Shown here piece after piece: positions 1 to 8,421 of a DNA stretch of 64,000 nucleotides (within the stretch, counting starts at the first letter, position 1; each line of letters opens with the position of its first letter). The DNA is taken from assembly GCF_004564355.1 (NCBI RefSeq), contig NZ_CP038266.1:3162001-3226000 (forward strand). Direction: 5' to 3'. Position numbers and translations under genes: made by a program. Origin of the DNA: Microbacterium wangchenii (GTDB lineage Bacteria > Actinomycetota > Actinomycetes > Actinomycetales > Microbacteriaceae). Under the pieces are notes generated by a model that saw only the letters and a list, made by a program, of their open reading frames with translations, searched no databases and was not told where the DNA came from.

Positions 1-1
1 G

Positions 2-706
2 TCCGCGTCGGCCGAGGGCGCAGCCAGCTACGCAGACGTGCCGGTGGACCGGATGCGGCGCGCCATCGCCCGCCGGCTCACCGAGAGCACGTCCACCGTG
101 CCGCATTTCTACCTCGTGGCCGACTGCCGCGTGGACGCGCTCCTGGATCTCCGCACGCAGGTCAACGAGTCGGCGCCGCGCAAGATCTCGGTCAACGACT
201 TCGTGCTGAAGGCCGTCGCGGGAGCTCTCGTCGATGTCCCCGCCGCCAACGCGATCTGGCTGGGCGACAGCATCCGCCGCTTCGACGGCGTGGACCTCGC
301 CGTCGCCGTCGCCACCGACGGCGGACTGCTGACGCCGGTCGTGCGGGGCGTCGACCGCCTGCCGCTGTCGCAGATCAGCGCGGCCGTCGCCGACCTCGCC
401 GACCGCGCCCGCGCCGGGCGGCTCCGCCAGCACGAACTGGAGGGCGGGAGCTTCTCGGTGTCGAACCTCGGCATGTACGGGACGACGCAGTTCAGCGCCA
501 TCCTGAACCCGCCGCAGTCCGGCATCCTGGCCGTGGGCGCCGCGCGCCCCATGCCGCTCGTCGGCACTGAGGGCGAGCTGACCGTGGGTTCGGTCATGAC
601 CGTCACGCTGTCGGCCGATCACCGCGTGCTCGACGGCGCCATCGCGGCCGAGTGGCTCGCCGCGTTCCAGCGGCGCATCGAGAACCCCCTGAGCATCCTC
701 ATCTGA
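2..706 (+). CDS. 2-oxoacid dehydrogenase E2 (dihydrolipoamide acyltransferase), C-terminal part
   Basis: The frame is open from the left edge, so the lipoyl and E1/E3-binding domains lie outside the window and only the catalytic acyltransferase domain is seen. It begins within the conserved helix that reads RMRRAIARRLTES and ends with the active-site signature DHRVLDG, whose His and Asp transfer the acyl group from lipoyl-lysine to CoA. E2 forms the core of pyruvate or branched-chain 2-oxoacid dehydrogenase complexes in the cytosol. Which complex cannot be decided without the upstream E1 genes. The stop codon lies inside an 11-bp-arm hairpin shared with the convergent SDR gene. Confidence 0.93.
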   Translation, partial: SASAEGAASYADVPVDRMRRAIARRLTESTSTVPHFYLVADCRVDALLDLRTQVNESAPRKISVNDFVLKAVAGALVDVPAANAIWLGDSIRRFDGVDLAVAVATDGGLLTPVVRGVDRLPLSQISAAVADLADRARAGRLRQHELEGGSFSVSNLGMYGTTQFSAILNPPQSGILAVGAARPMPLVGTEGELTVGSVMTVTLSADHRVLDGAIAAEWLAAFQRRIENPLSILI

Positions 707-714
707 GGATGCTC
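691..714. terminator. Hairpin spanning the E2 stop codon
   Basis: Perfect inverted repeat with 11-base arms (GAGCATCCTCA and its complement) and a 2-base centre. The TGA stop at 704-706 is in the right arm. It lies between convergent genes, so it may end transcription from both sides. No T-run follows on either strand, so an intrinsic terminator is only a possibility. Confidence 0.5.
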
Positions 715-722
715 AAGGGTGG

Positions 723-1430
723 TCAGGCGATGCGCCAGCCCCGGTCGACGTACAGGGTGTGGGCGCTAACACCGCGGTTGAAGAGCAGGAATTTCGTCGC
801 ATCCACGACGTCCGCCATCGTGGCGAGCTCGCCGCCGGGTGTGCGCTCGCGGTAGCCGTCGAGCACCCCCTCGGGTTTGCCCGCCCAGAAGGGGCTGTTC
901 CCGATGATCCCCGGATGCAGCGAGTTGACGCGGATGGGGGCGAGCTCCCAGGCCAGCGTGGTCATGAGCCCTTCCACGCCACCGTTGATCGTCGAGACCG
1001 TCGTCGAACCCGGGTAGGGCGCATCCTTCGCGCGACCACCGAAGAGGACGATGCCCGTGTCGACGGACGGCGCCAGCCGGTCCAGGAGCGTGTGGACCGT
1101 CTCGGTGTAGCCCACGAGCTTGAGGGTCACGAGCCGGCGCGCACGGGCGATGTCGTAATCACGGATGGTGTTCGCGTCACGCTCGATCGCCATCAGCACG
1201 AGCCCGTCCAGGCCCGGCACGTCGCGCAGCTGCGCAGCGATGCCCTCCGGCTCTGACAGATCCAACGCGATCCCGGTCGCCTGCGGGCCGAGGCCGGCCG
1301 CCACCTCCTGCGCCCGTTCGAGGCTGCGGCTGGTGAGGACGACCGAATCGCCACCGGCGATCAGGTCGCCGGCGAGCTCCAGGCCGATGCCGGACGATCC
1401 GCCGGCGACGAGGATCGTGCGTCCACTCAT
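723..1430 (-). CDS. SDR-fold protein lacking the Tyr-Lys catalytic pair
   Basis: 235 residues. The N-terminus has the Rossmann signature AGGSSGIG of short-chain dehydrogenases (about residues 9-16), and the C-terminal ELAPIRVNSLHPG segment is typical of the classical family. Where the YxxxK active site should be, about residues 145-149, the sequence reads VSTIN, so both Tyr and Lys are absent. The protein may bind NAD(P) without normal dehydrogenase chemistry, or use a different mechanism. I chose the ATG at 1430 because a GAAGGGGAGA ribosome site precedes it and the fold starts at once. The gene stands alone with its own candidate promoter. Substrate unknown. Confidence 0.85.
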   Translation of the reverse strand: MSGRTILVAGGSSGIGLELAGDLIAGGDSVVLTSRSLERAQEVAAGLGPQATGIALDLSEPEGIAAQLRDVPGLDGLVLMAIERDANTIRDYDIARARRLVTLKLVGYTETVHTLLDRLAPSVDTGIVLFGGRAKDAPYPGSTTVSTINGGVEGLMTTLAWELAPIRVNSLHPGIIGNSPFWAGKPEGVLDGYRERTPGGELATMADVVDATKFLLFNRGVSAHTLYVDRGWRIA

Positions 1431-1489
1431 GGCTCGGTCTCCCCTTCTCACACAGGTGATCCGCACGCATGTGAAGTGACACTGCACTC

Positions 1490-1518
1490 ATGTAAACGCT
1501 GACGCGTTCCACTGTCAA
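1490..1518 (-). promoter_or_regulatory. Candidate promoter of the SDR gene
   Basis: On the minus strand a perfect -35 box TTGACA (1513-1518) is separated by 17 bases from TTACAT (1490-1495), a weak -10. The SDR start codon is about 60 bases downstream. Confidence 0.45.
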
Positions 1519-1538
1519 GCAGTGGCGGTGATCAGCGG

Positions 1539-2033
1539 TCAGAGCTCGACGAGTCGCACGTCGCGGAGGACCCCGGCGTCGGCCACCGCGGTGAGGTAGG
1601 TATGCCGGGGCTGGCGGCGCCGGTCGGTCGGCGACCCCGGATTGAGCAGCCGCAGGCCCCGAGGTGTGGTCGTGTCCCACGGGATGTGGCTGTGGCCGAA
1701 GACGAGCACGTCCGTGTCGGGGAACGCGGCATCCATGCGCACCTCCCGCCCCTTCGCCTGCCCGGTCTCGTGGACCACCGCGAGCCGGACACCGTCCACC
1801 TCGCGCCGCGCGATCTCGGGCAGCCGTCCACGCAGGTCGGGGCCGTCGTTGTTGCCCCACACCCCCAGGACGTCGCCGTGCTGCTCCAGCTCGTCCAGCA
1901 CGGATGCGACGATCCAGTCACCGGCATGCACGATCAGGTCCGCGGCATCCGCTTCGCGCAGCACCGTCGGCGGGATCGTGCGCGCGCGGGCGGGCACGTG
2001 CGTGTCGGAGATGATCAGCAGACGCGTGGCCAT
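1539..2033 (-). CDS. Metallophosphoesterase, YfcE/MJ0936 type
   Basis: 164 residues, typical of the small YfcE-like phosphodiesterases. The dinuclear-metal ligands are in order: SDTH near residue 9, HAGD, GNND, and GHSH towards the C-terminus, which together hold two metal ions that hydrolyse phosphodiester bonds. The start at 2033 gives the expected MATRLLIISDTH opening and has a GGAGAGGAG ribosome site lying inside the end of the gluconokinase gene, 5 bases upstream. It is the last gene of a TetR-gluconokinase-phosphoesterase operon. The physiological substrate cannot be told from sequence. Confidence 0.9.
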   Translation of the reverse strand: MATRLLIISDTHVPARARTIPPTVLREADAADLIVHAGDWIVASVLDELEQHGDVLGVWGNNDGPDLRGRLPEIARREVDGVRLAVVHETGQAKGREVRMDAAFPDTDVLVFGHSHIPWDTTTPRGLRLLNPGSPTDRRRQPRHTYLTAVADAGVLRDVRLVEL

Positions 2034-2038
2034 CGGGT

Positions 2039-2548
2039 TCAGCTCCTCTCCGACAGCGCACGGACGGCCTGCTCGGCGACGTCGGCGACGGGTGGGGTGA
2101 CGTCCACCACGACGCCGCTCTCGTCCGGGCCGAGAGGCTCGAGGATCGCCAGCTGGGATGCCAGCAGCGTCGCCGGCATGAAGTGCCCGGTGCGGGCGGC
2201 GGCCCGCGCCGCGAGGACTTCCTCGGGCGCGCTCAAGTGCACGAACACCGCGTCCGGGGCGAAGCGGCGGATGCGGTCGCGGTAGGTGCGACGCAGAGCC
2301 GAGCAGGCGACGATCATGCCGCCGCTCGCCGCACCGTCGGCGAGCGTCTGCCCGACCACATCCAGCCACGGCCAGCGGTCGTCGTCGCCGAGCGGCTGCC
2401 CCGCGGCCATCTTCGCCACGTTGTCAGCCGAGTGCAGGCCGTCGGCATCCGCCCACGGGACGCCCAGACGCTCCGCGAGCGCGGCGGCGACGCTGGATTT
2501 ACCCGCCGCCGACACCCCCATCACGACGATCGCGGCGGGCGGGGTCAT
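2039..2548 (-). CDS. gntK: Gluconokinase, GntK type
   Basis: 169 residues, the usual length of small bacterial gluconokinases. The P-loop GVSAAGKSS is at about residues 11-19, followed by the family signature DADGLHSADNVAKMAAGQPL (gluconate-binding region) and GHFMPATLLASQ, also characteristic. The enzyme phosphorylates D-gluconate with ATP to 6-phosphogluconate, feeding the pentose phosphate pathway. The ATG at 2548 overlaps the TetR stop codon as ATGA, so it is translationally coupled to the regulator, an unusual pairing. No gluconate permease is next to it. Confidence 0.92.
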   Translation of the reverse strand: MTPPAAIVVMGVSAAGKSSVAAALAERLGVPWADADGLHSADNVAKMAAGQPLGDDDRWPWLDVVGQTLADGAASGGMIVACSALRRTYRDRIRRFAPDAVFVHLSAPEEVLAARAAARTGHFMPATLLASQLAILEPLGPDESGVVVDVTPPVADVAEQAVRALSERS

Positions 2549-3174
2549 GAGCGCACCTCCGCACCGAGCGCGCCGGCGAGGACGGCGAGCCGCGCCCGGC
2601 ACTCGCCGTAGATGTCCGCGGGGTCGGCGGAGACCCCTTCCCGCGCCAGTTCACCCCAGCGCTCCCACGTGACGCGCCACACGGCGACCGTCGTCTCGGC
2701 GATGAGGTGAGCCGAGAGCGGATCGAGCTCGGGGGCGAGGACGGCCATCCGCTCCCGCAGGCTCACCGCCAGGTCGTGCTCCTGCGCGGAGGCCGCGGCC
2801 CGCAGCAGCGGTTCGGTGGCCAGGAGCGCCGCCACCCGGCGATGTTCGTCGAGCTCGGGATCGTCGCTGCGCCCGATCGCGGCGGATCCGGCGTCCGCGA
2901 CCGTGCGCGCGATCGCCGCGGCGGAGTGATCGGTCACCCGCAGCGCGGCGATGGCGGCGAGCAGGCGCCGCTGGCCGGGGAGCCCTGCCAGCTCCTTCGT
3001 GGGGAAATAGCGGAAGAACGTCCGGCGGGACACTCCCGCCCGCTCGGCGATCTGGGCGACGGTGGTGTCGCGGACGCCCTGCTCCTCGAAGAGGTCGAGC
3101 GCGGCGCGGTGGATGTCGCGCGCGGTGTCGAGTTTCCGCCGCATCAGCAGGCCGACGGGCGGGGCGGAGGTCAT
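2545..3174 (-). CDS. TetR-family regulator
   Basis: 209 residues. The helix-turn-helix is in residues about 17-60, with the recognition part RAGVSRRTFFRYFPTKEL typical of TetR proteins; the C-terminal ligand domain is variable. The start at 3174 follows a strong GGAAGGAG site. It is divergent from an EmrB/QacA-type exporter gene with a 126-base gap between starts, the usual arrangement for a repressor of efflux, and a palindrome lies in that gap. It also heads the operon with gluconokinase and the phosphoesterase. Ligand unknown. Confidence 0.9.
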   Translation of the reverse strand: MTSAPPVGLLMRRKLDTARDIHRAALDLFEEQGVRDTTVAQIAERAGVSRRTFFRYFPTKELAGLPGQRRLLAAIAALRVTDHSAAAIARTVADAGSAAIGRSDDPELDEHRRVAALLATEPLLRAAASAQEHDLAVSLRERMAVLAPELDPLSAHLIAETTVAVWRVTWERWGELAREGVSADPADIYGECRARLAVLAGALGAEVRS

Positions 3175-3228
3175 GTGCTCCTTCCTAACACGATCGGCCT
3201 TCGATGGAAACGGCACGTTACGCCGCTC

Positions 3229-3247
3229 TGGCACTGCGTGCCATAAT
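3229..3247 (+). promoter_or_regulatory. Candidate TetR operator overlapping the MFS -10 box
   Basis: TGGCAC-TGC-GTGCCA (3229-3243) is a perfect 6-base inverted repeat with a 3-base centre. Its last bases overlap CATAAT (3242-3247), a good -10 for the downstream MFS gene at 3301. The position suits steric repression by the divergent TetR protein. No strong -35 was found. Confidence 0.45.
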
Positions 3248-3300
3248 GGACGGTCGGCTGTCGCCGCGTCCCCCCGCCTCTCCGCACCCGAAAGGGCTTC

Positions 3301-4770
3301 ATGTCGCACGCCCCCACCCCGACCGCTCCGACCCCCACCTCCTCGAGGCGCGGACCAGACACCCCCACCGGACGTGTCGGTCCCGTCATCGCCGTGCTCG
3401 TCATCGCGGCCTTCGTCATGATCCTCAACGAGACGGTCCTGAGCGTCGCGCTGCCCCCGCTCATGCAGGAGTTCTCGGTGCCGGCGACGACGGCGCAATG
3501 GCTGACCACCGGTTTCATGCTGACGATGGCCGTCGTCATCCCCACCACCGGCTTTCTCATCCGCCGCTTCAGCACTCGCGGCCTGTTCGTGACCGCGCTG
3601 GCGCTCTTCCTCGTCGGCACGGTGGTCGCAGCCCTCGCCCCCAGCTTCGCACTGGTGCTCCTCGCGCGTGTGGTGCAGGCCGGCGGCACCGCGATCATCC
3701 TCCCGCTGCTCATGACCACGACCCTCACCTCGGTCGCCCCTCAGCACCGCGGGACGATCATGGGCCTGAACTCGATCGTCATCTCCGTGGGCCCCGCAGT
3801 GGGCCCGACGCTCTCGGGCATCGTCGTCGACCTCGCAGGGTGGCGCAGCATCTTCTGGGTCATGCTGCCCATCGCGGCGCTGACGCTCGTCGCCGGAGCC
3901 CTCACCCTCCGCGCGAACGGGGAGACCGCCCGCGCGCGGATGGATGTCTGGTCGGTGGCTCTGTCGGCTGTCGCCTTCGGCGGGATCGTCTACGCGCTCG
4001 CATCCATCGGCGCCGTCCTCGAGGGCGCATGGATCCCGCTCGCCGCCGCCGTCATCGGCGTGGCAGCCCTCGTGATGTTCGCCCGGCGCCAGGGCGCGCT
4101 GTCGCGCAGCGCGCGTGAGCCGCTGCTGAGCCTGCGCCCCTTCGCCGTCCCGACCTTCCGCACGGCGGTGCTGGTGGTCATGATGTGCATGGCCACGATG
4201 CTGGGCGCCGTGATCGTCCTGCCCATCTACCTGCAGGACGCCCGCGGGGTGAGCGTCCTGGCGACAGGCCTTCTGCTGCTGCCCGGCGGCCTCATCCAGG
4301 GCATCATCTCCCCCATCGCCGGACGTCTGTACGACCGCATCGGCGCAGCCCCCGTCCTGATCCCCGGTGCCGTGCTGCTGGCCGGCGGGCAGTGGATGCT
4401 GGCGACGATCGGCGCCGACACACCCCTGTGGCTCGTGGTCGTGCTGCACGTGGTCTTCTGCGCCGGGATGGCGGCGCTCATGCCCGTGCTCATGACGATG
4501 TCGCTCAGCTCGCTGCCGCGCGAGCAGTACCCCTACGGAAGCGCGATCGTGAACACGCTGCAGCAGCTCGCCGGCGCCGCCGGCACTGCGCTGTTCGTGG
4601 CGGCGCTCACGATCGGGGCCGCACTGGCGGCCGACGGCGGCACCGGCGCGAGCGATGCGCTCGTGGCGGGCACCCGCGGGTCGTTCGTCGTGGGCGGGAT
4701 CCTCGGACTGGTCGCTTTCGTCGCGGTGTGCTTCCTCCGCCCGCGGCGGGAGGCTCCGGCCACGCACTGA
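3301..4770 (+). CDS. MFS drug-efflux-type transporter, DHA2 (EmrB/QacA) family
   Basis: 489 residues with about 14 hydrophobic segments, the size and topology of the drug:H+ antiporter-2 family. A soluble Pro/Thr-rich N-terminus precedes the first membrane segment. TM1 and TM2 flank the typical LPPLMQEFSVPATTAQWLTT stretch, and TM4-5 carry the GPAVGPTLSG antiporter motif C, which marks exporters. A GAAAGGG ribosome site precedes the ATG. The divergent TetR gene and a palindrome over the -10 suggest substrate-inducible expression. It likely exports a hydrophobic or cationic toxic compound by proton exchange; the substrate cannot be assigned. Confidence 0.9.
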   Translation: MSHAPTPTAPTPTSSRRGPDTPTGRVGPVIAVLVIAAFVMILNETVLSVALPPLMQEFSVPATTAQWLTTGFMLTMAVVIPTTGFLIRRFSTRGLFVTALALFLVGTVVAALAPSFALVLLARVVQAGGTAIILPLLMTTTLTSVAPQHRGTIMGLNSIVISVGPAVGPTLSGIVVDLAGWRSIFWVMLPIAALTLVAGALTLRANGETARARMDVWSVALSAVAFGGIVYALASIGAVLEGAWIPLAAAVIGVAALVMFARRQGALSRSAREPLLSLRPFAVPTFRTAVLVVMMCMATMLGAVIVLPIYLQDARGVSVLATGLLLLPGGLIQGIISPIAGRLYDRIGAAPVLIPGAVLLAGGQWMLATIGADTPLWLVVVLHVVFCAGMAALMPVLMTMSLSSLPREQYPYGSAIVNTLQQLAGAAGTALFVAALTIGAALAADGGTGASDALVAGTRGSFVVGGILGLVAFVAVCFLRPRREAPATH

Positions 4771-4800
4771 CCTGACGGCGGCCGCCGCGAGAGACCGGGC

Positions 4801-5586
4801 TCAGAGCAATCTGATGTCCGCGTCGATCGCGGCGGTCGCTGCCAGCAGCGCCGGAAGGCATGCGTCGCGCAGATGCTCGACGGTGTGGCCGGTGGCGCTG
4901 GCGGAGACGTTGACCGCGGCCACGACCGCGCCGTTCCGCCCGTGCACGGGCGCGGCGATCGAGCGCAGCCCCGGCTCCAGTTCGCCGTCCACGAGCGCCC
5001 ACCCCTGCGCCCGCACCCGCTCCAGCTCGGCCCGCAGGGCCGCCGCATCCGTGCGCGTGCGCGGCGTGAGGGGCTCCGGGTGCGCCGCGGCGATGAGGTC
5101 GGCCGCCTGCTCCTCGGGAAGCGCGGCCAGCAGCACGCGCCCCATGCTCGTGGCATAGGCCGGGAAGCGGGTGCCGATCGTGATCCGCACGCTCATGATC
5201 CGGCGGGTCGGCACGCGCGCGACGTACACGATGTCGGGGCCGTCGAGCACGGCCGCCGAGACGCTCTCGTCGACCTCGCGCGAGAGGCGCTCGAGGTGCG
5301 GCTGGGCGATCTCGGGGAGAGACAGTGCCGAGAGGTAGCTGAAGCCCAGCTCGAGCACGCGCGGCGTGAGGGAGAACGTGCGGGCATCCGATCGCACGTA
5401 GCCCAGCGTCTCGAGGGTGTGCAGGAACCGTCGCGCGGCCGCGCGCGGAAGCCCGGCGCGCCGGGCCGCGTCACTCAGGGTCAGCGCGGGATGCTCCGCG
5501 TCGAACGCGCGGATGACGGCCAGGCCGCGCGCGAGCGACTGGACGAAATCCGCCGACGCGGGGGCGGGTGCGGTCTCGTCGGTCAC
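4801..5586 (-). CDS. IclR-family regulator, PcaR/PcaU/PobR type
   Basis: 261 residues with an N-terminal winged helix (LTLSDAARRAGLPRAAARRF, about 35-55) and a C-terminal effector domain (residues about 90-255). The FVQSLARGLAVIRAFD opening is typical of the PcaR/PcaU branch, whose effectors are beta-ketoadipate or protocatechuate. The GTG start at 5586 has a GGGTGAGG site. It is the last gene of the pcaI-pcaJ-pcaF operon, 21 bases after pcaF, so it most likely controls that operon. A matching candidate operator lies ahead of pcaI. Confidence 0.88.
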   Translation of the reverse strand: MTDETAPAPASADFVQSLARGLAVIRAFDAEHPALTLSDAARRAGLPRAAARRFLHTLETLGYVRSDARTFSLTPRVLELGFSYLSALSLPEIAQPHLERLSREVDESVSAAVLDGPDIVYVARVPTRRIMSVRITIGTRFPAYATSMGRVLLAALPEEQAADLIAAAHPEPLTPRTRTDAAALRAELERVRAQGWALVDGELEPGLRSIAAPVHGRNGAVVAAVNVSASATGHTVEHLRDACLPALLAATAAIDADIRLL

Positions 5587-5607
5587 CGCCTCACCCTACC
5601 CACGGCC

Positions 5608-6773
<1,166 letters not shown>

Positions 6774-6777
<4 letters not shown>

Positions 6778-7454
6778 GACTGGGTCCCTTCTGCGGATGC
6801 CGCGGCATCCGCCGTCGCGTCGATCAGGTCGAGTCCGGTCAGTGACCGGAGCTCGTCGACGGTGTTGTCGCCGAACAGCTCCCGCACGGCGAAGCCCTCC
6901 GCCGTGACGTCGAAGACGGCGTGGTCGGTGTACACGCGCGAGACGCACCCGACACCGGTGAGTGGATACGTGCAGGAGGCGACGAGCTTGGAGCCGCCGT
7001 CCTTGGTCAGGAGATCGGTCATGACGTAGACGTCCTTCGCCCCGATCGCCAGGTCCATCGCCCCGCCCACGGCCGGGATCGCGCCCGGCGCGCCCGTGGA
7101 CCAGTTGGCGAGGTCGCCGGTCTGAGACACCTGGAAGGCGCCCAGCACGCACACATCGAGGTGGCCGCCGCGCATCATCGCGAACGAATCGGCGTGGTGG
7201 AAGTACGCAGCTCCCGCCAGGGCGGTCACGGCCTGCTTGCCGGCGTTGATGAGGTCGGGGTCCACCCGCCCCGGCTCGGGCGCGGGTCCCATGCCGAGCA
7301 GCCCGTTCTCGGTGTGGAGGATGATCTCCTCGTCGGCGGGCAGGAAGTTGGCCACCAGGGTCGGGGCGCCGATGCCGAGGTTGACGTACGCGCCCTCGGG
7401 GATGTCGGCCGCGATGCGGCGGGCCAGGTCGTCGCGGGACAGACGCGTGGTCAT
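6774..7454 (-). CDS. pcaJ: 3-oxoadipate CoA-transferase subunit B
   Basis: 226 residues, the beta subunit of a type I CoA-transferase. The catalytic glutamate is in the conserved ENGLLGMG motif (Glu49), which forms the glutamyl-CoA intermediate. With PcaI it moves CoA from succinyl-CoA to 3-oxoadipate, giving 3-oxoadipyl-CoA for PcaF. The ATG at 7454 overlaps the pcaI stop, and the pcaF start overlaps its own stop, so the three genes are one translationally coupled unit. An acetoacetate CoA-transferase (ScoB) is the main alternative, made less likely by the thiolase and IclR neighbours. Confidence 0.92.
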
Positions 7455-8200
7455 CGCTCTCCTCCTGTCGCAGCCTCCAGCGGCCGCCCTTCCAGGTCCA
7501 CGCCGCCGACGAACTCGCCCTCACGCAGCCAGCGGCGCTCCCCCACGGCGACGACGCGGTCCACGAACAGGCCGGGCGTCACGACGGCCTCGGGGTCCAG
7601 CGCACCCAGCGGCACGATCTCGTCCACCTGCACGATCGTGGTGGCGGCGGCCGTGGCCATGATCGGACCGAAGTTGCGCGCGGTCTCGCGGTAGACGAGG
7701 TTGCCCCACCGGTCGGCGCGGTAGGCGCTGATGAGGGCGACGTCGCCGCGGATCGGGTACTCCAGCACATATGTGCGCCCGTCGATCTCGCGGGTCTCCT
7801 TGCCTTCGGCCAGCTGCGTGCCGACGCCCGTCGGTGAGAAGAACGCGCCGACGCCGGCGCCGGCGGCCCGGATGCGTTCGGCGAGGTTGCCCTGCGGCAC
7901 GAGCTCCAGCTCGATGTCGCCCGCGCGGTAGAGCCCGTCGAAGACCCACGAGTCGCTCTGCCGCGGGAAGGAGCACACGATCTTGCGCACGCGGCGCGCC
8001 GCCAGGAGCGCCGCCAAGCCGGTGTCGCCGTTGCCGGCGTTGTTGTTGACGATCGTCAGCTCGCTCGCGCCGTGGGCGATGAGCGCATCGATGAGCTCGA
8101 CGGGCTGGCCGGCGCGTCCGAATCCGCCGATGAGGACGGTCGCGCCGTCCTGGATGCCCGCGATCGCCGTTTCGACGTCTGGCACGGTCTTGTCGATCAC
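7451..8200 (-). CDS. pcaI: 3-oxoadipate CoA-transferase subunit A
   Basis: 249 residues, the alpha subunit of the CoA-transferase. The opening MIDKTVPDVETAI and the glycine-rich VLIGGFGRAGQP (about residues 21-32) that binds the CoA portion are diagnostic. It pairs with PcaJ. The start is GTG at 8200 with AGGGAG about 7 bases upstream. It is the first gene of pcaIJF-IclR, and its leader contains an inverted repeat resembling known PcaR/PcaU sites. The earlier protocatechuate genes (pcaGHBDC) are not in this window. Confidence 0.92.
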   Translation of the reverse strand: MIDKTVPDVETAIAGIQDGATVLIGGFGRAGQPVELIDALIAHGASELTIVNNNAGNGDTGLAALLAARRVRKIVCSFPRQSDSWVFDGLYRAGDIELELVPQGNLAERIRAAGAGVGAFFSPTGVGTQLAEGKETREIDGRTYVLEYPIRGDVALISAYRADRWGNLVYRETARNFGPIMATAAATTIVQVDEIVPLGALDPEAVVTPGLFVDRVVAVGERRWLREGEFVGGVDLEGRPLEAATGGER

Positions 8201-8215
8201 TCCGGCTCCCTATCC

Positions 8216-8255
8216 GTTCGCACAGCGAACACATGTCCGTATATCGCCCATTCTA
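8216..8255 (-). promoter_or_regulatory. pcaI promoter region with PcaR-like operator
   Basis: GTTCGC-ACA-GCGAAC (8216-8230) is a perfect 6-base inverted repeat with a 3-base centre, followed by a related half-site (GTCCGT, 8236-8241). A minus-strand -10 TAGAAT is at 8250-8255. The repeat has the GTTCG-N5-CG-N-AC layout I recall for IclR-type PcaR/PcaU sites. Binding by the IclR protein of this operon is an inference. Confidence 0.5.
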
Positions 8256-8314
8256 CGCCGCACCGGCCTCGCGCGCCAGGCCTCGTCGCGGCCGATCCGA
8301 CCCGCCCCATCCGC

Positions 8315-8379
8315 GAGACTGCACCCCACCGGCGAGACAGCGGCATTATGTCGGGGTCTCGCCGGTGGCGTGCAGTCTC
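8315..8379. repeat. GAGAC-box palindromic element, copy A
   Basis: Two 27-base arms (8312-8338 and 8356-8382), complementary at all but one position, enclose a 17-base loop. Within them, GAGAC boxes start at 8315 and 8334 and GTCTC boxes at 8356 and 8375, offsets of 0, 19, 41 and 60. Copies B (51554) and C (52510) have the same offsets with different spacers. It lies downstream of the IclR gene at 8422 and upstream of pcaI. There is no T-run, so it does not look like a plain intrinsic terminator. Confidence 0.8.
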
Positions 8380-8421
8380 GCGGGCAGCGGGTCGCGGGGC
8401 GCGGGCGCGGGGCGCGGGGGG

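Noticed and set aside
2545..4767. Minus-strand open frame of 740 codons covering the TetR gene and the region opposite the MFS gene
   Set aside because: The part beyond 3174 lies opposite the MFS gene and is low-complexity Arg/Gly/Asp-rich sequence. The TetR start with a good ribosome site is at 3174.
4778..4787. GGCGGCCGCC palindrome between MFS and IclR genes
   Set aside because: A 10-base GC palindrome is expected by chance at this GC content and has no loop for a hairpin.
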